Below are positions 43,180 to 52,686 of a stretch of 63,314 nt of DNA, in pieces. Origin of the DNA: CAZAYP01 sp964489425 [NCBI: uncultured Verrucomicrobiota bacterium] (GTDB taxonomy: Bacteria; Verrucomicrobiota; Kiritimatiellia; RZYC01); assembly GCA_964489425.1 (NCBI GenBank), contig CAZAYP010000028.1, forward strand, positions 1 through 63,314, read 5' to 3'. The translations under genes and the position numbers were made by a program. Numbering within the stretch: the first letter of the stretch is position 1; every line of letters starts with the position of its first letter. Below the pieces are notes generated by a model. That model worked only from the letters and a program-made list of their open reading frames with translations. It was not told where the DNA came from and made no database searches.

Positions 43180-45306
43180 CTACTCCATAAGATCCGAAAC
43201 CCAGAAGACCTCGTTGATGGCCCCATCCTGGGGATTGATCTCAAAAGTCATCTCGGTTCCGGGGGCTTCGGCTGCCCTTACCAGCGTGGGTGCATCGTGC
43301 GGCATCAGGCCTGGCGCGCGCCATAGCTGGTACACGGCGCCCTTTTCCGTGCTGGCTTGCAACAGCAATGGCCCCACGCCACCCGCGGGCACGGCGAACG
43401 TCATCGCCTTGGGCCGACGCAGGTACGCAGCCACCGCGTGATAGTAGGCATCGTGCTGGTAGAAGCTGACCGGCGCGTAATCCGCGGGCTCCATGCTTAG
43501 CTGTGGTAATGGCCCTCCCGGCCACCTGTCGATCGCCACATAGTTGGGGGGATCGCCCGGCGATTGCAGGTGCAGGAATCCCAAGGCCCCGGCGCTGCCT
43601 GCGGCAAAATATCCGGCCGGCAATGGGTCGCCCTGCGCCTGCTTGGCCTTGGCCTTTTCAATGAGGTGCCAAAGCAGCGTGTTGACTGCCAGGAAGCATG
43701 ACTTGTCTTGCCAAGGGCCCTCGGCCGAGGCGGCGTTTTTGTTGGGACCGAGGTTGGCCACCGCACAGACGGCGATCCCCGTCGCGGTGTAAACCTGGCA
43801 GCGGGAAAAGAACCGGAAGTACGTGCCGTCGTGGTCCAGGATGGGCGCGCCACTATTTGTATCAATCAGCCAGCCGAACCCGTAGCTGGGGTCATCCGGT
43901 TTGGCCTTGGGGTAGGGCGTGTGCAGTGTCGCCAGGGTTGCCTCGCTGAGGACCAGGCTGCCCTCGCGGCCATCGATGTGCAGCCGCAGGTACTTCAGCC
44001 AGTCCTCGATGCTCATGTAGGCGCTGCCCGCCCCATTCCAAATCGGCGGGCAGACCATATTGTCGCGCACCATGTTGTGGGGGAAGTCAGGATGCCGGTA
44101 ATGCCCGTGCGGCTGGTACTGGTTGGTGACGGCCGGCAATCCGAATCCTGCCGTGCTGATCCCCAGCGGTTGAAACAGCCGGGCCTGGATCGCCTGTTCG
44201 TAGCTCGTGTTGAGGAGCCGCTCGATCACCGCGGCGAGAACAATGAAGTTGCCGCTGCCGTATAAAAAGTCCACGCCGATCTGGGTGGGCGTGGTCGTTT
44301 CCACCCAGTTCGTGTCCATCTCATAGTGTTGACGTTTCAGCAGGCGCTCCGTCATGTCCCGCCGGAACTGTTGGGGGTCGTCGTTGGCTCCGCCAACCAC
44401 CCGCGTTTCTTTGTCTTCGCTGCCCGTCATGCGCAGCCCGGATCGGTGACAGGCCAGGTGCCGCAACGTGGTGGAGAAGAAACGCGGGTTCATGTCGATC
44501 TGCCATTCCGGGAACAGGTCGGACAGTGGGGTGTCCCAGGTGAGGGGCCCGCCGGTCCCGGGCGTTACGGCGCCGTCCTGGATGAGGATGCCCAGGAGGG
44601 TGCAGGTCATGGATTTCGTGCACGATCCCAGGCCCCAGCGGTCGGTGGACGCGATCACGCCTTTCCCGCCATCGAAGGCCCGGACACCATCGCAATACAC
44701 CCCCACATCCGGCGGTGCGAAGCGGTTTTCACAAGAGACCCCGCCGACGATGGCTGGGACCCCACAGTCAGTCGCCAGCCCCATCATGAATAGCGGCGTA
44801 TACAGGAACGGGTCCTCCGGGGCGGGCGCCGAAATCTGGGCCTCATTCGATGCGCAACCGAGTTGCTCCCCCTCGCTGTTCTTTACCCGCACGCGCATCG
44901 TCACGGTCGGGACCCCTGGCAGATCACCGATCTGCATCGTGGCGTATCGAATCCCTGACGGATTGGTAGGGGTCAGCGACAATGCGATCTCGCCGAGAAA
45001 CCCGTTGGTCACGTCGTACACCGCCAGGGCCGCGGAGGCGATCTCCGGCCCCGTGTAGCGCCACCGCACGATGAATCGCTCGGTTGCGTTCGTGCTCGTC
45101 AGCTCCTTCCGCCAATCCGATCCGATGTCCCCAAAATCCCACGACAGGTCGAGCACGATCAACGCACATTCCCCCAGGGTCTGGGGCAGGGTGGCCGGAT
45201 CCGTAGGTATGGGCCCGGGCGCCGGGTTCCCCGCCGCATAGGCGTGCATGGCGCCAAGCAACAAGAACTGCCCCATACTCAAAACCCATCTCCGCGTGGC
45301 ACTCAT
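43180..45306 (-). CDS. Exported beta-lactamase-fold serine hydrolase
   Basis: This 708-aa protein starts at ATG 45306 behind AAAGGAGG, with a signal peptide ending HAYAAG. Residues about 30-165 are beta-rich and unrelated to the catalytic part. The class C beta-lactamase/esterase domain follows. It has the nucleophile motif S228-C-T-K231, a second motif YGSGN within DFLYGSGNF, and DHDGTYFRFFSR near the third motif. A further C-terminal region (about 560-708) seems to be a small beta domain with WRAPGLMPHDAP. Members cleave beta-lactams, D-peptides or esters; the actual activity is unknown. No partner gene is linked. Confidence 0.82.
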   Translation of the reverse strand: MSATRRWVLSMGQFLLLGAMHAYAAGNPAPGPIPTDPATLPQTLGECALIVLDLSWDFGDIGSDWRKELTSTNATERFIVRWRYTGPEIASAALAVYDVTNGFLGEIALSLTPTNPSGIRYATMQIGDLPGVPTVTMRVRVKNSEGEQLGCASNEAQISAPAPEDPFLYTPLFMMGLATDCGVPAIVGGVSCENRFAPPDVGVYCDGVRAFDGGKGVIASTDRWGLGSCTKSMTCTLLGILIQDGAVTPGTGGPLTWDTPLSDLFPEWQIDMNPRFFSTTLRHLACHRSGLRMTGSEDKETRVVGGANDDPQQFRRDMTERLLKRQHYEMDTNWVETTTPTQIGVDFLYGSGNFIVLAAVIERLLNTSYEQAIQARLFQPLGISTAGFGLPAVTNQYQPHGHYRHPDFPHNMVRDNMVCPPIWNGAGSAYMSIEDWLKYLRLHIDGREGSLVLSEATLATLHTPYPKAKPDDPSYGFGWLIDTNSGAPILDHDGTYFRFFSRCQVYTATGIAVCAVANLGPNKNAASAEGPWQDKSCFLAVNTLLWHLIEKAKAKQAQGDPLPAGYFAAGSAGALGFLHLQSPGDPPNYVAIDRWPGGPLPQLSMEPADYAPVSFYQHDAYYHAVAAYLRRPKAMTFAVPAGGVGPLLLQASTEKGAVYQLWRAPGLMPHDAPTLVRAAEAPGTEMTFEINPQDGAINEVFWVSDLME

Positions 45307-45462
45307 GATCGCCTCCTTTGGCAGCGCATAATCGTTCGGGGCAGGACAAGAATTGCAGATTTTATGGGAAAAGTCGATGCGGACAATAAATTTTCCCAAG
45401 GCCGCCACGCGTGCGCTTCCCCACGAAACCAAGCTCCGCCTCGACGCCGAAGGGATCATCCA

Positions 45463-45735
45463 ATGGCAGTCACTTTTAACTATCGCCCCCATCCCGCCCA
45501 GCTTGCCATGCATGCCGGCCGCCAACACCGCTTCCGCACTGTCTGCTGCGGTCGTAGGTTCAGTAAAATCCTCTGCCTTGCCGGCGAACTGCTCGACCGC
45601 GGTGGCGGTGACCAGGCCGGCGATTACGGCTGGATTGCTCCCCCCGACAACGTCGCCGAGCGCAACATAACGGGCACGAGCTTTCGCCCATGTCAGCTGT
45701 GCCTTGCTTATACAATTTCACATGACGCGCTTTAA
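45463..45735 (+). pseudogene. Phage terminase large-subunit N-terminal fragment
   Basis: MAVTFNYRPHPAQLAMHAG, RFRTVCCGRRFSKILCLAGELLDR and DYGWIAPPDNVAERN resemble the start of a phage terminase ATPase. The Walker A-like GRRFGKT is degraded to GRRFSKI. The frame ends after 90 residues, so most of the ATPase and the nuclease are gone. Just before it, a frame ending LPHETKLRLDAEGIIQWQ may be the tail of a small-subunit or neighbouring phage gene (about 45390-45470). It is a prophage relic. Confidence 0.6.
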
Positions 45736-46180
45736 GACTGGGATACGGGCAAGGGCCATGTGAAGGTGGTAACGTGTTCATCGCTCCGCACAAGAACCAG
45801 GTTCCCGCGGTGGGCGATGGCGATCTCGCGCGCCAGGCTCAAGCCCAGCCCGGAGCCCTCGGTTTTGCGGCGACGGGATTTGGCACCCCGGAAGAAACGC
45901 TCGAAAATCCGTTCCTGGTCCTGCCGGCCAATCAGGGGACCGGAATGGTGGCCGCCGGCCCCTAGATGGAACGGAGCGACTCGTCAAACCGCCGCCAGTG
46001 CTCAAGCGGCTGGTCCTTGCGCACCTGGGCATCGGCCAATGCCCGCAGTTCGTGGTCCACACGTTCCAGGCCCATCCGGTCGAGCACGGCCACGGCGAGC
46101 AGTCCCAGGCCGGCTAAGAGCAGGCCCGAAACGCATGCCCTGAGCAGGCCGATCTTGAAGCGGAAGGAATGGATCATCAA
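45732..46180 (-). pseudogene. Sensor histidine kinase with internal deletion
   Basis: The start (MIHSFRFKIGLLRACVSGLLLAGLGLLAVAVL) is a membrane sensor N-terminus and runs to RRFDESLRSI with a stop. Then, in another frame, QERIFERFFRG and GSGLGLSLAREIAIAHRGNLVLV follow, which are the G2 box and the end of a HATPase domain. The histidine box and most of the ATPase are missing. It is dead. It meets the terminase fragment tail to tail with a 3-bp overlap of stop codons. 46181-46359 holds no intact gene. Confidence 0.7.
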
Positions 46181-46359
46181 CCGGGTGACCTCGACCAGGT
46201 CGCGGCGAAGGTGACCGGGACATCCGGCAGCCTGGCCGGCACCGTGCCGATGCTGGACGATCGCCCACGGCGACGGCGCGGCCGGTGGTTTTAATCACCG
46301 CCTCAATCCCATGCCAAGCAAGTCTCGGCCCCAACGGCGCCAGCCCGTCCTTGCTTGAC

Positions 46360-47517
46360 TCACTTTACTGGCTCGGGAAGCAGGACGACCCGGAAGCCAA
46401 TACTGTAGGAGTTTTCGTCCGGGAGGCCGGCGTTGCGATAGGCAACCCGGCAGTGGTACGCATAGGAGCCCCAGGCGCCGCCGCGAATCACGCGGAACGC
46501 GCCGGTTGCTGGACCACGAGGGTCCGTACCGGGAGATGTCGCGTAGTAGCTCCAATCATGCCAGTCCCAACACCACTCCCTCGCGTTTCCCGCCATGTCA
46601 TATAGCCCAAACCCGTTGGCCGCAAACGCGCCCACGGGACTCGTGTAGGGCATCCCCCCATTCGTGTAGGCCGGGTGATACCCCTCGGTCGGATTCGTGT
46701 CATAGGCATAATTAGGATGCCCGCTTGGCCAATAACTTATGTAGTTCGCCCGCGCCTGCTGAATCGTATCCGCATCGCTCCACGGAAACCGGTGGTTCGC
46801 CGCCCCGCCCCGCGCAGCGTATTCCCACTCCGCCTCCGTGGGCAGGCGGTATCCGCGGGCAGTCCAGTTGCATTCCGGCGTGCTCTTGCCACTTTTATAT
46901 GTGACGCCGCCCACGGTGTAGCACGGTGTCAAGCCCTCTTTCTGGCTGCGCGCATTGCACCACTTCACAACATCATACCAACTCACCGACTGCACGGGAT
47001 GGTCCAATGCCTTGCCCGATCCGGCGTTGTTAAAGCTGTACCCATTGACCGTGGCCCAGGCATACACCGCGTCCCACTGCGCCTTGGTCACCTCGTATCG
47101 GCCCATGTAAAACGCGCTCACCGCCACCGGGTGCTGGGGCAGTTCGGAAGCATCGCCTTCGTCGGCGGGAAACACATTGGTCGCGTTCCCCATCACAAAG
47201 CTCCCCGCCGGGATCAAGACCATGTCAGCGGGGGGGTTCGTCACCATGGCCACCACACGGTACACCATGGGCACCGCGCAGGTCACCACGCCGCTGCTGT
47301 ATCCCGGAATATGGTCCAACCACGCGGCCGCTTCCGTAAAATTGGTCCACGGCCCCGCCAATGTCCCGGCCCATTCCACCCGATAGCCCGTCACGTTCGA
47401 GATCGCGGTAAACGTCACTTTCCCGGCCCGGTCGTACGACTGGATCACCACGTCCTCCGCCTGCGCCGTCAATATCCCCGCCAGCAGCAGTCCAAGCATT
47501 ATTTTCATCGGTTGCAT
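46360..47517 (-). CDS. Exported SUMF1/formylglycine-generating-enzyme-like protein
   Basis: This 385-aa protein has a signal peptide (KIMLGLLLAGILTAQA), a beta domain of about 70 residues (GYRVEWAGTLAGPWTNF), and an FGE-sulfatase domain. Motifs are MVLIPAGSFVMGN, HPVAVSAFYMGRYEVTKAQWDAV, VSWYDVVKWCNARSQKEGLTPCY, YRLPTEAEWEYAARGG, DMAGNAREWCWDW, and VIRGGAWGSYAYHCRVAYR. The family includes oxygen-dependent formylglycine synthases and many non-catalytic sugar- or ligand-binding relatives. The exported location and the absent sulfatase neighbour favour the latter. A partial second copy lies at 50214. Confidence 0.88.
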   Translation of the reverse strand: MQPMKIMLGLLLAGILTAQAEDVVIQSYDRAGKVTFTAISNVTGYRVEWAGTLAGPWTNFTEAAAWLDHIPGYSSGVVTCAVPMVYRVVAMVTNPPADMVLIPAGSFVMGNATNVFPADEGDASELPQHPVAVSAFYMGRYEVTKAQWDAVYAWATVNGYSFNNAGSGKALDHPVQSVSWYDVVKWCNARSQKEGLTPCYTVGGVTYKSGKSTPECNWTARGYRLPTEAEWEYAARGGAANHRFPWSDADTIQQARANYISYWPSGHPNYAYDTNPTEGYHPAYTNGGMPYTSPVGAFAANGFGLYDMAGNAREWCWDWHDWSYYATSPGTDPRGPATGAFRVIRGGAWGSYAYHCRVAYRNAGLPDENSYSIGFRVVLLPEPVK

Positions 47518-47644
47518 GGCATCTCCATCATGGGATTATGCTGCGCTCACCATAGCCCCGGCAGGCGCCATGGCAAGGCGGTTTCCTGGATTGGCGCATC
47601 AGCGGAGCCTTGGTTGGTCGGGGTTGCCAGCCCCACAACGTCAT

Positions 47645-50074
47645 TTATTCTACGGGCACCCTTTGATAATTGAGGGCAGCGTCCACGAAGTGGATATAAA
47701 GTTTATGCTCCGTTGCATTGCCGGTCATCCAGGCCGCCCGATGATCCAGGAGGAAAGCGTCATCGCCACGATGCAAATGGTGCGCGCTGGTGATCAGTTT
47801 GGCCGGTTGAAGGACGGCCCCCTTGTCGTTGATCACCATGGCATAGACGCCGTTAAAGGCGTCCGCGCTGCTGTCGGCGCAAAGCCATTCCTCCCACAAA
47901 ACGACGTAAAGATCTCCGCCAAGTCCGACCAGTTTTGGGCGCTCGGCATGCACTTTCGATCCGGCCGAGTGTTGCGTCAGCCACTTCAGCCGGTTGTTAT
48001 ACTGTGTGCCCGCCGAGGAAATCGTCAGGGTGTCCGGCAAGGTGGGATCCAGGCTGTTATCGCTGTTTTTGACACGCACCATGGCCAGGTTGCGCGGACC
48101 GCTGATTTGTCCACCCGTGGTGGCGCTGTTTTCGGTTGCAAACACGGCAATGTATTTGAAGGTCGGATCGTTCTGAATCAAGGCGATATTGCCCAGCCGG
48201 GTGTAGGTATTGTTTTCACCCAAGCTACCCTTGATGTAAAAGAGTGAATAGTCGACATGATTGCGGGCCATTACGATGTGACGAGGATACGCATCACCCA
48301 AATGGTGCTCGATGATTCCCTCACCATCATACAGCAACCGCTGGTCGAACGAGTGGCTGACCCAAACAGAGTGCGTGCGCGTGATGGCCCCGTTGGCAGC
48401 ATTCAACCGGGTGGAGAGCGCCTTTTGATGGCGGCGCCCGGAGATGCTCCAGTCTGGGGCCGTGTTGATGCCATGGACCAGCGCAATCTCGTTGCCGCCG
48501 GCCGTCAGACGGGCGGTGGCCGCCACCATGGGATTGATGATCATTTCTGCGTTGGCGTCGAAAGCGTGCCGGGCCGTATCCAGGTCGATGTTAAATTGGA
48601 CCACGCCGGCGGCGTTCAGCTTGACCACGCGCACCATATTGCTCCGATAGGTATTGAGCGGCGGATAATCGGGATTGACCACGGCGCTCTCATCCACGCC
48701 AGTGGCGTAATAACGGTTGCCGGAGTCGTCGCTGGCCAGGCCCATCACCCGATCCAGCATGGGGATGTCCGTGAGAACCTGGGTGACCTTATAGCCCGAC
48801 GAATTGGCTGCAACGTGCAGCAGCAGGGCATCCCAAGGTGTGCTGGCATCATAGTCCTGGGCCAAGACATCCAGATCACGGCCATTGGATGCCACGATAA
48901 TTTCCGGCGTCTTGCCATAGTTACCCAGCCAACTGGAGGGACCAATCAAGTCCTCCACGTCGGCATCAAATGGTGTCAAGGTCCATGACGGCGAGTAGGT
49001 ATCCTCCAGCAGCAGGGAAAGCGCACCGATGATGCCCGCCATGGTGGCCGCCCGGGGCTGGAACGTGAAGGAAAACTCATCGCCTATCCGGCTGCCGACA
49101 GCATTGCTGACCATCGACCGGCAGAAATACGTGGTGCCGCTGGCGAGGCCCGAAACCGTGATGTTGACGTCTACGCCCTCATTAGCCGCGCCCATGGTCG
49201 TGGTGGCGCTGCTCCATCCGGGTCCGGCCCACGCGCTGTTGGTCCCATAAATGAACCACACCTCGGTGGGGAGATTGCCGGGGTTCACCTTGACGTGGAA
49301 CTGCGCCGCAGTTCCGCTCAAGGACGTGGCATCGGCCCAGCCGCAATCGGGCGCAAAAGGAACGCCTGAGGTGACCCATGCAGGCGCGTCCAGCAGCGTT
49401 CCGTTGTGCACGCTGCCGCCCCAGCCGCTGTTGCCGGCGGTGGTTCCAGCCCCCTCGTTCAACGCCCAATAGCCCAGCGGACCGGATCCCGCCGCCATGT
49501 GCATGCCGGCCAGGATCTGCGCCTGGCTCAAGGCCGTATTCCGCAGGGTGATTTCGTCCAGCGTTCCGGACATGGTGGCGCTGCCATAGCGGCCGATCAG
49601 CAGGCCGGCGGTTGGCGAGCAGGCGCCGGCCGCACCGGACCACGCCCGGCTCATTTTCTGGGTTCCGTCCACGTATAGCTTCCCGCCGCTGCTGTTCACC
49701 ACAAAGGCGACGTGGTGCCACGTCCCATCGGCGATGAAACCGCCGTCCAGCGGACTGGTGCCATCCAGCACATAGCTGGTCAGGTTGCGCCCGTAGGCCG
49801 CCCGCACATGTCCGTTCTGGAGGCTGACGGCATATCCGTTGGTCGGAGGCAAACTCCCCTTCTGGACGATTCCGCGAATCGTGCCGTCGTTCTGGGAGGT
49901 CTTGACCCATGCGGTTACCGTTAATGGGTAGGCGTTGAGCGCGCTGTGGTGCGGCACCGCCACGCTGGCCGTTCCGCTGAACGACAGGGCCTGGCCCGGG
50001 CCCGTCTGGGCTAAAACCGGCGCAGAGCACCACCCCGCCAACACACTCGCCACCGCTATGGTTATGGTCTTCAT
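47645..50074 (-). CDS. Exported LamG-domain protein
   Basis: This 809-aa protein has a signal peptide (MKTITIAVASVLAGWCSAPVLA). Residues about 25-230 form a LamG/concanavalin-like jelly roll: ALSFSGTASVAVPHHSALNAYPLTVTAWVKT, GTWHHVAFVVNSSGGKLYVDG, and GTLDEITLRNTALSQAQI. A fibronectin-like segment follows (TEVWFIYGTNSAWAGPGW, GLASGTTYFCRSMVSNAVG). The remaining 450 residues are beta-rich, with no catalytic motif that I recognise; a propeller is possible. It probably binds carbohydrate or a surface partner. It lies upstream of, and in the same orientation as, the SUMF1-like gene (127-bp gap). Confidence 0.8.
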   Translation of the reverse strand: MKTITIAVASVLAGWCSAPVLAQTGPGQALSFSGTASVAVPHHSALNAYPLTVTAWVKTSQNDGTIRGIVQKGSLPPTNGYAVSLQNGHVRAAYGRNLTSYVLDGTSPLDGGFIADGTWHHVAFVVNSSGGKLYVDGTQKMSRAWSGAAGACSPTAGLLIGRYGSATMSGTLDEITLRNTALSQAQILAGMHMAAGSGPLGYWALNEGAGTTAGNSGWGGSVHNGTLLDAPAWVTSGVPFAPDCGWADATSLSGTAAQFHVKVNPGNLPTEVWFIYGTNSAWAGPGWSSATTTMGAANEGVDVNITVSGLASGTTYFCRSMVSNAVGSRIGDEFSFTFQPRAATMAGIIGALSLLLEDTYSPSWTLTPFDADVEDLIGPSSWLGNYGKTPEIIVASNGRDLDVLAQDYDASTPWDALLLHVAANSSGYKVTQVLTDIPMLDRVMGLASDDSGNRYYATGVDESAVVNPDYPPLNTYRSNMVRVVKLNAAGVVQFNIDLDTARHAFDANAEMIINPMVAATARLTAGGNEIALVHGINTAPDWSISGRRHQKALSTRLNAANGAITRTHSVWVSHSFDQRLLYDGEGIIEHHLGDAYPRHIVMARNHVDYSLFYIKGSLGENNTYTRLGNIALIQNDPTFKYIAVFATENSATTGGQISGPRNLAMVRVKNSDNSLDPTLPDTLTISSAGTQYNNRLKWLTQHSAGSKVHAERPKLVGLGGDLYVVLWEEWLCADSSADAFNGVYAMVINDKGAVLQPAKLITSAHHLHRGDDAFLLDHRAAWMTGNATEHKLYIHFVDAALNYQRVPVE

Positions 50075-50213
50075 GATGGGTTTTCTTGTTGATAGTTAAC
50101 TGCGCGGTCACCTGAAGGTATTGGTTCCGCCCAACTCCATCAGCGCGGAGCATAGTCTACCCGCCCCCCCCGAAACGCAACCGCAAAAAATTCGTTGGCG
50201 GGGGGCTGAACTC

Positions 50214-50283
50214 GCACCACGCTGTCAAATCCTGTTTCTGGCTTCGCGCACTGCACCGTTTTACTACATCACCACCTGATAAA
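50214..50283 (-). pseudogene. Fragment of a second SUMF1-like gene
   Basis: The minus frame reads DVVKRCSARSQKQDLTAWC. This corresponds to DVVKWCNARSQKEGLTPCY in the intact gene at 46360-47517 and the bases match closely too. Only about 70 bp remain. It shows that a related gene once stood here. The rest of 50075-50430 has no gene I can see. Confidence 0.6.
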
Positions 50284-50430
50284 TAGTGATCGCGCCGATG
50301 GAAGCGCCGCTCTGTCGAATCCATCGGGATCGGTTCGCTCATCCGCGTATTGCGCGGGGTTCCTGTCCCGCAGCATACTGTCCACGGCCCGGGAGGACCG
50401 TGCCACGCCCCGCAAAAAGAGGCGCGCTTC

Positions 50431-51062
50431 ATGAAAGGTGCACACTGGCATCCCATAGGCGGGAAAAAAGTTGGAAAGAGTTTTCTGAACCTGCCACAAG
50501 GCCGGGATGAAAGAACCATAAAACTCAATCCAACGCCGCATACGGACACCATCATCAAGCAAGTATGCAATCTGATTCCTGGACATATGGTATCCCACCT
50601 GGCCAAGGAGCATGGCATTGAAGAGCAATGTCGAACCTTCGACGAATGGAGTCACGTGGTGACGTTGTGCACGGCCCAGTTGACCCATGCGCTTGGGCTC
50701 AATGATGTCTGCGACAATCTGCAGCAGCATCGCGCCATGCTGGCGACGATTCGTGGGGCCACGCCCCCGACACGGAACAATCTATCGCTCGCCAACAAGA
50801 TCCGCACGGCGGGCATGGCCGAGGCCTTGTACTGGAAGATGCTGGAGCACCTGCAAAGCGTAAGTCCGAAGTTTGCCAAGGGGCGCGGGCGTGGGTACCT
50901 GAAACAATTCAAGGCGGCGATTCACGCCGTAGACTCAATGACGATTCAGTTGGCGGCCAACGCATGGATTGGGCCAAGCGTCGCCGCCGCAAGGCGGCAG
51001 CCAAGTGTCATTTGTGCTTGAACCTGCAGAGATTTCGGTTCATCCGGGAAGTTCCTGTCTGA
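50431..51062 (+). pseudogene. IS4-family transposase, frameshifted N-terminal half
   Basis: From ATG 50431 (AAGAGG upstream) the frame shows QVCNLIPGHMVSHLAKEHG, RTFDEWSHVVTLCTAQLTHALGLNDVCD, NNLSLANKIRTAGMAEALYWKMLEHLQ and AIHAVDSMTIQLAANA. This is the N-terminal and first DDE segment of IS4-type transposases (the Asp in VDSMTIQL). After 50965 a one-base shift continues with MDWAKRRRRKAAAKCHLCLNLQRF to a TGA at 51060. The C-terminal half with the remaining acidic residues is missing. Confidence 0.75.
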
Positions 51063-51771
51063 CGACCGATCACCACGGCGTGGCCCAACCCGGACCAGAA
51101 TTCTGGACAGGATAACCAACTGAACAGGATGCCCGAATCTTGCCCTGTCCAAGATCCGTGGAACCATCTCGGAACCCAGGTGCCACCCGTTCAAGACGCG
51201 GCCTGAGGCCGCAAACCAAGAGAATAATTTGAACCACGGATGCACGCGGATTAACACGGATATTTCAGGGCAATCCGCTATCTTCCCCGATTCACATCCG
51301 CGTCCATTCGTGTCCATCCGTGGTTGTTTGTCTGCTTCCATTCGCACCTGCTTTTTGAAATCCAGACAGGCACTTGTCGGATGATCCGAGATTTCTCCCG
51401 AGTTGCGCGGTGATCGATAATGCATTCCGGGCCAAGGGGGGAAAATATTAGGAAATCAGCAGCCTAACCCAAGGGTTCAGGGCGCTATGGGATGCCAGTG
51501 CAATAAAATCATGAAAAATGCGGGTCCCCAGACAGCCACCTTGCTCCGTCGCCAATCCGCCGGCGCGCCGTGGCCCCTGAGAAGATGTGAAAATAGTTCG
51601 GTCACGCCAGAGCGTGGCCCTCCAAAAGCATAAACAAGCCGTTTCTTGTGGAATTTGGAGGGTCGCGCTCCGTCGCGACCGTTCTGGATCTGTTTTATTA
51701 CACCCCCGCCTGAGTTGCCCCTGTTTTGTCTGGCCCGCGCGGCCGGTAGGCGTTTATGATGTGTCGAAAAA
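51063..51771. repeat. Non-coding repeat island with inverted-repeat element copy 2
   Basis: No gene is visible. At 51100-51170 lies a GGACAGGAT-rich stretch, with CCCTGTCC in inverted form. 51232-51325 is the second copy of the 94-bp element seen at 1035-1128, with ends AACCACGGATGCACGCGGAT and CATCCGTGGTT. Around 51657-51690 GGTCGCGCTCCGTCGCGACC forms a 7-bp-stem hairpin. Together these separate the IS4 remnant from the patatin operon. Confidence 0.7.
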
Positions 51772-52686
51772 ATGAGCACGGGGCTAAACAAGCAACAAAC
51801 CACAGGGGCCGGCCCGGCCAAACATGGCCAACCCGTGATGGCCCTGGTTTTGGCCAGCGGCGGGCTCAAGCCGTTATCCGCCGTACCGCTGCTTGAGTTC
51901 CTGGACCGCGAGGGGATCAAAGAGGACCTGCTGGTCGGGTGCAGCGGCGGCAGCATGGTGGCGGCGTGGCGGGCGGCCGGGTACTCGTGCACCGAGATCC
52001 GCGCGCTGGCCCAGAACGGCATCAACCGGCGCGTGTTCCGCAAGGATTGGCGCGCCCTGCTGGGCATGTACCGGCTGCCGGGCGGCCGCTACGAAAAGCA
52101 GTCGGCCATCTTCAAGCCGGAACGGTTCCGGCAGCGGTGCACGGAGATGTTTGGCGAACGGCGGATGGAAGATTTGGCCACCAAGCTGGTGATCCAGGCC
52201 ACGGATTTCGATACCGGCGAGGGGCTTGGCCTGACGCGTGGCCGGCTGGCCGATGCCGTGTGCGCTTCGACCGCGATCTACCCGTTTTTCCCGCCGATCC
52301 TGATGGATGGACGCTGGCTGTTCGATGGCTGCTACAGCGCCCCGGTGCCGGTCATGCATGCGGTCAACCATCCGGCCGACATCATCATTGTCGTAGAGGT
52401 GTTGGAACGTCTGACCGCCCCGCCCGAGGGGTTTTTCAACAGCATGGTTCATGTGAACAAAATATTGAGCCAGACCATGATGCGCAGCCAGATGACGCTG
52501 TCGGTCATGCTGCATCATTACGAGATCATTTATCTGAAAGTGCGTTTTGAAAAATACCTGCAAATTTGGGATTTCCACGCCCTGGACCAGATCTACGCCG
52601 CCGGCCAGGCGGCCGTGGATGAACACAAGCAGGAGATCCTGGACGTCATCCGGGGATTCCGCCCTGCGTCCGCGCCGTTGTCATGA
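51772..52686 (+). CDS. Patatin-like phospholipase
   Basis: This 304-aa protein has the patatin fold. MALVLASGGLKPLSAVPLLEFL corresponds to the oxyanion loop (Gly-rich but unusual, Lys in place of Arg). The nucleophile Ser58 is in VGCSGGS, and the partner Asp185 is in FDGCY (usually Asp-Gly-Gly/Ala). ADAVCASTAIYPFFPPI matches the conserved block before it. No signal peptide is seen. It would hydrolyse acyl chains of phospholipids in the cytoplasm or at the inner membrane. It overlaps the CDF transporter gene by ATGA. Confidence 0.88.
   Translation: MSTGLNKQQTTGAGPAKHGQPVMALVLASGGLKPLSAVPLLEFLDREGIKEDLLVGCSGGSMVAAWRAAGYSCTEIRALAQNGINRRVFRKDWRALLGMYRLPGGRYEKQSAIFKPERFRQRCTEMFGERRMEDLATKLVIQATDFDTGEGLGLTRGRLADAVCASTAIYPFFPPILMDGRWLFDGCYSAPVPVMHAVNHPADIIIVVEVLERLTAPPEGFFNSMVHVNKILSQTMMRSQMTLSVMLHHYEIIYLKVRFEKYLQIWDFHALDQIYAAGQAAVDEHKQEILDVIRGFRPASAPLS

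Noticed and set aside
50269-50730. A 153-codon minus frame opposite the IS4 remnant
   Set aside because: Antisense shadow of the transposase; motifs are on the plus strand only.
51477-52067. A 196-codon minus frame upstream of and across the patatin gene
   Set aside because: It runs antisense to patatin and through repeats, and its sequence has no domain.
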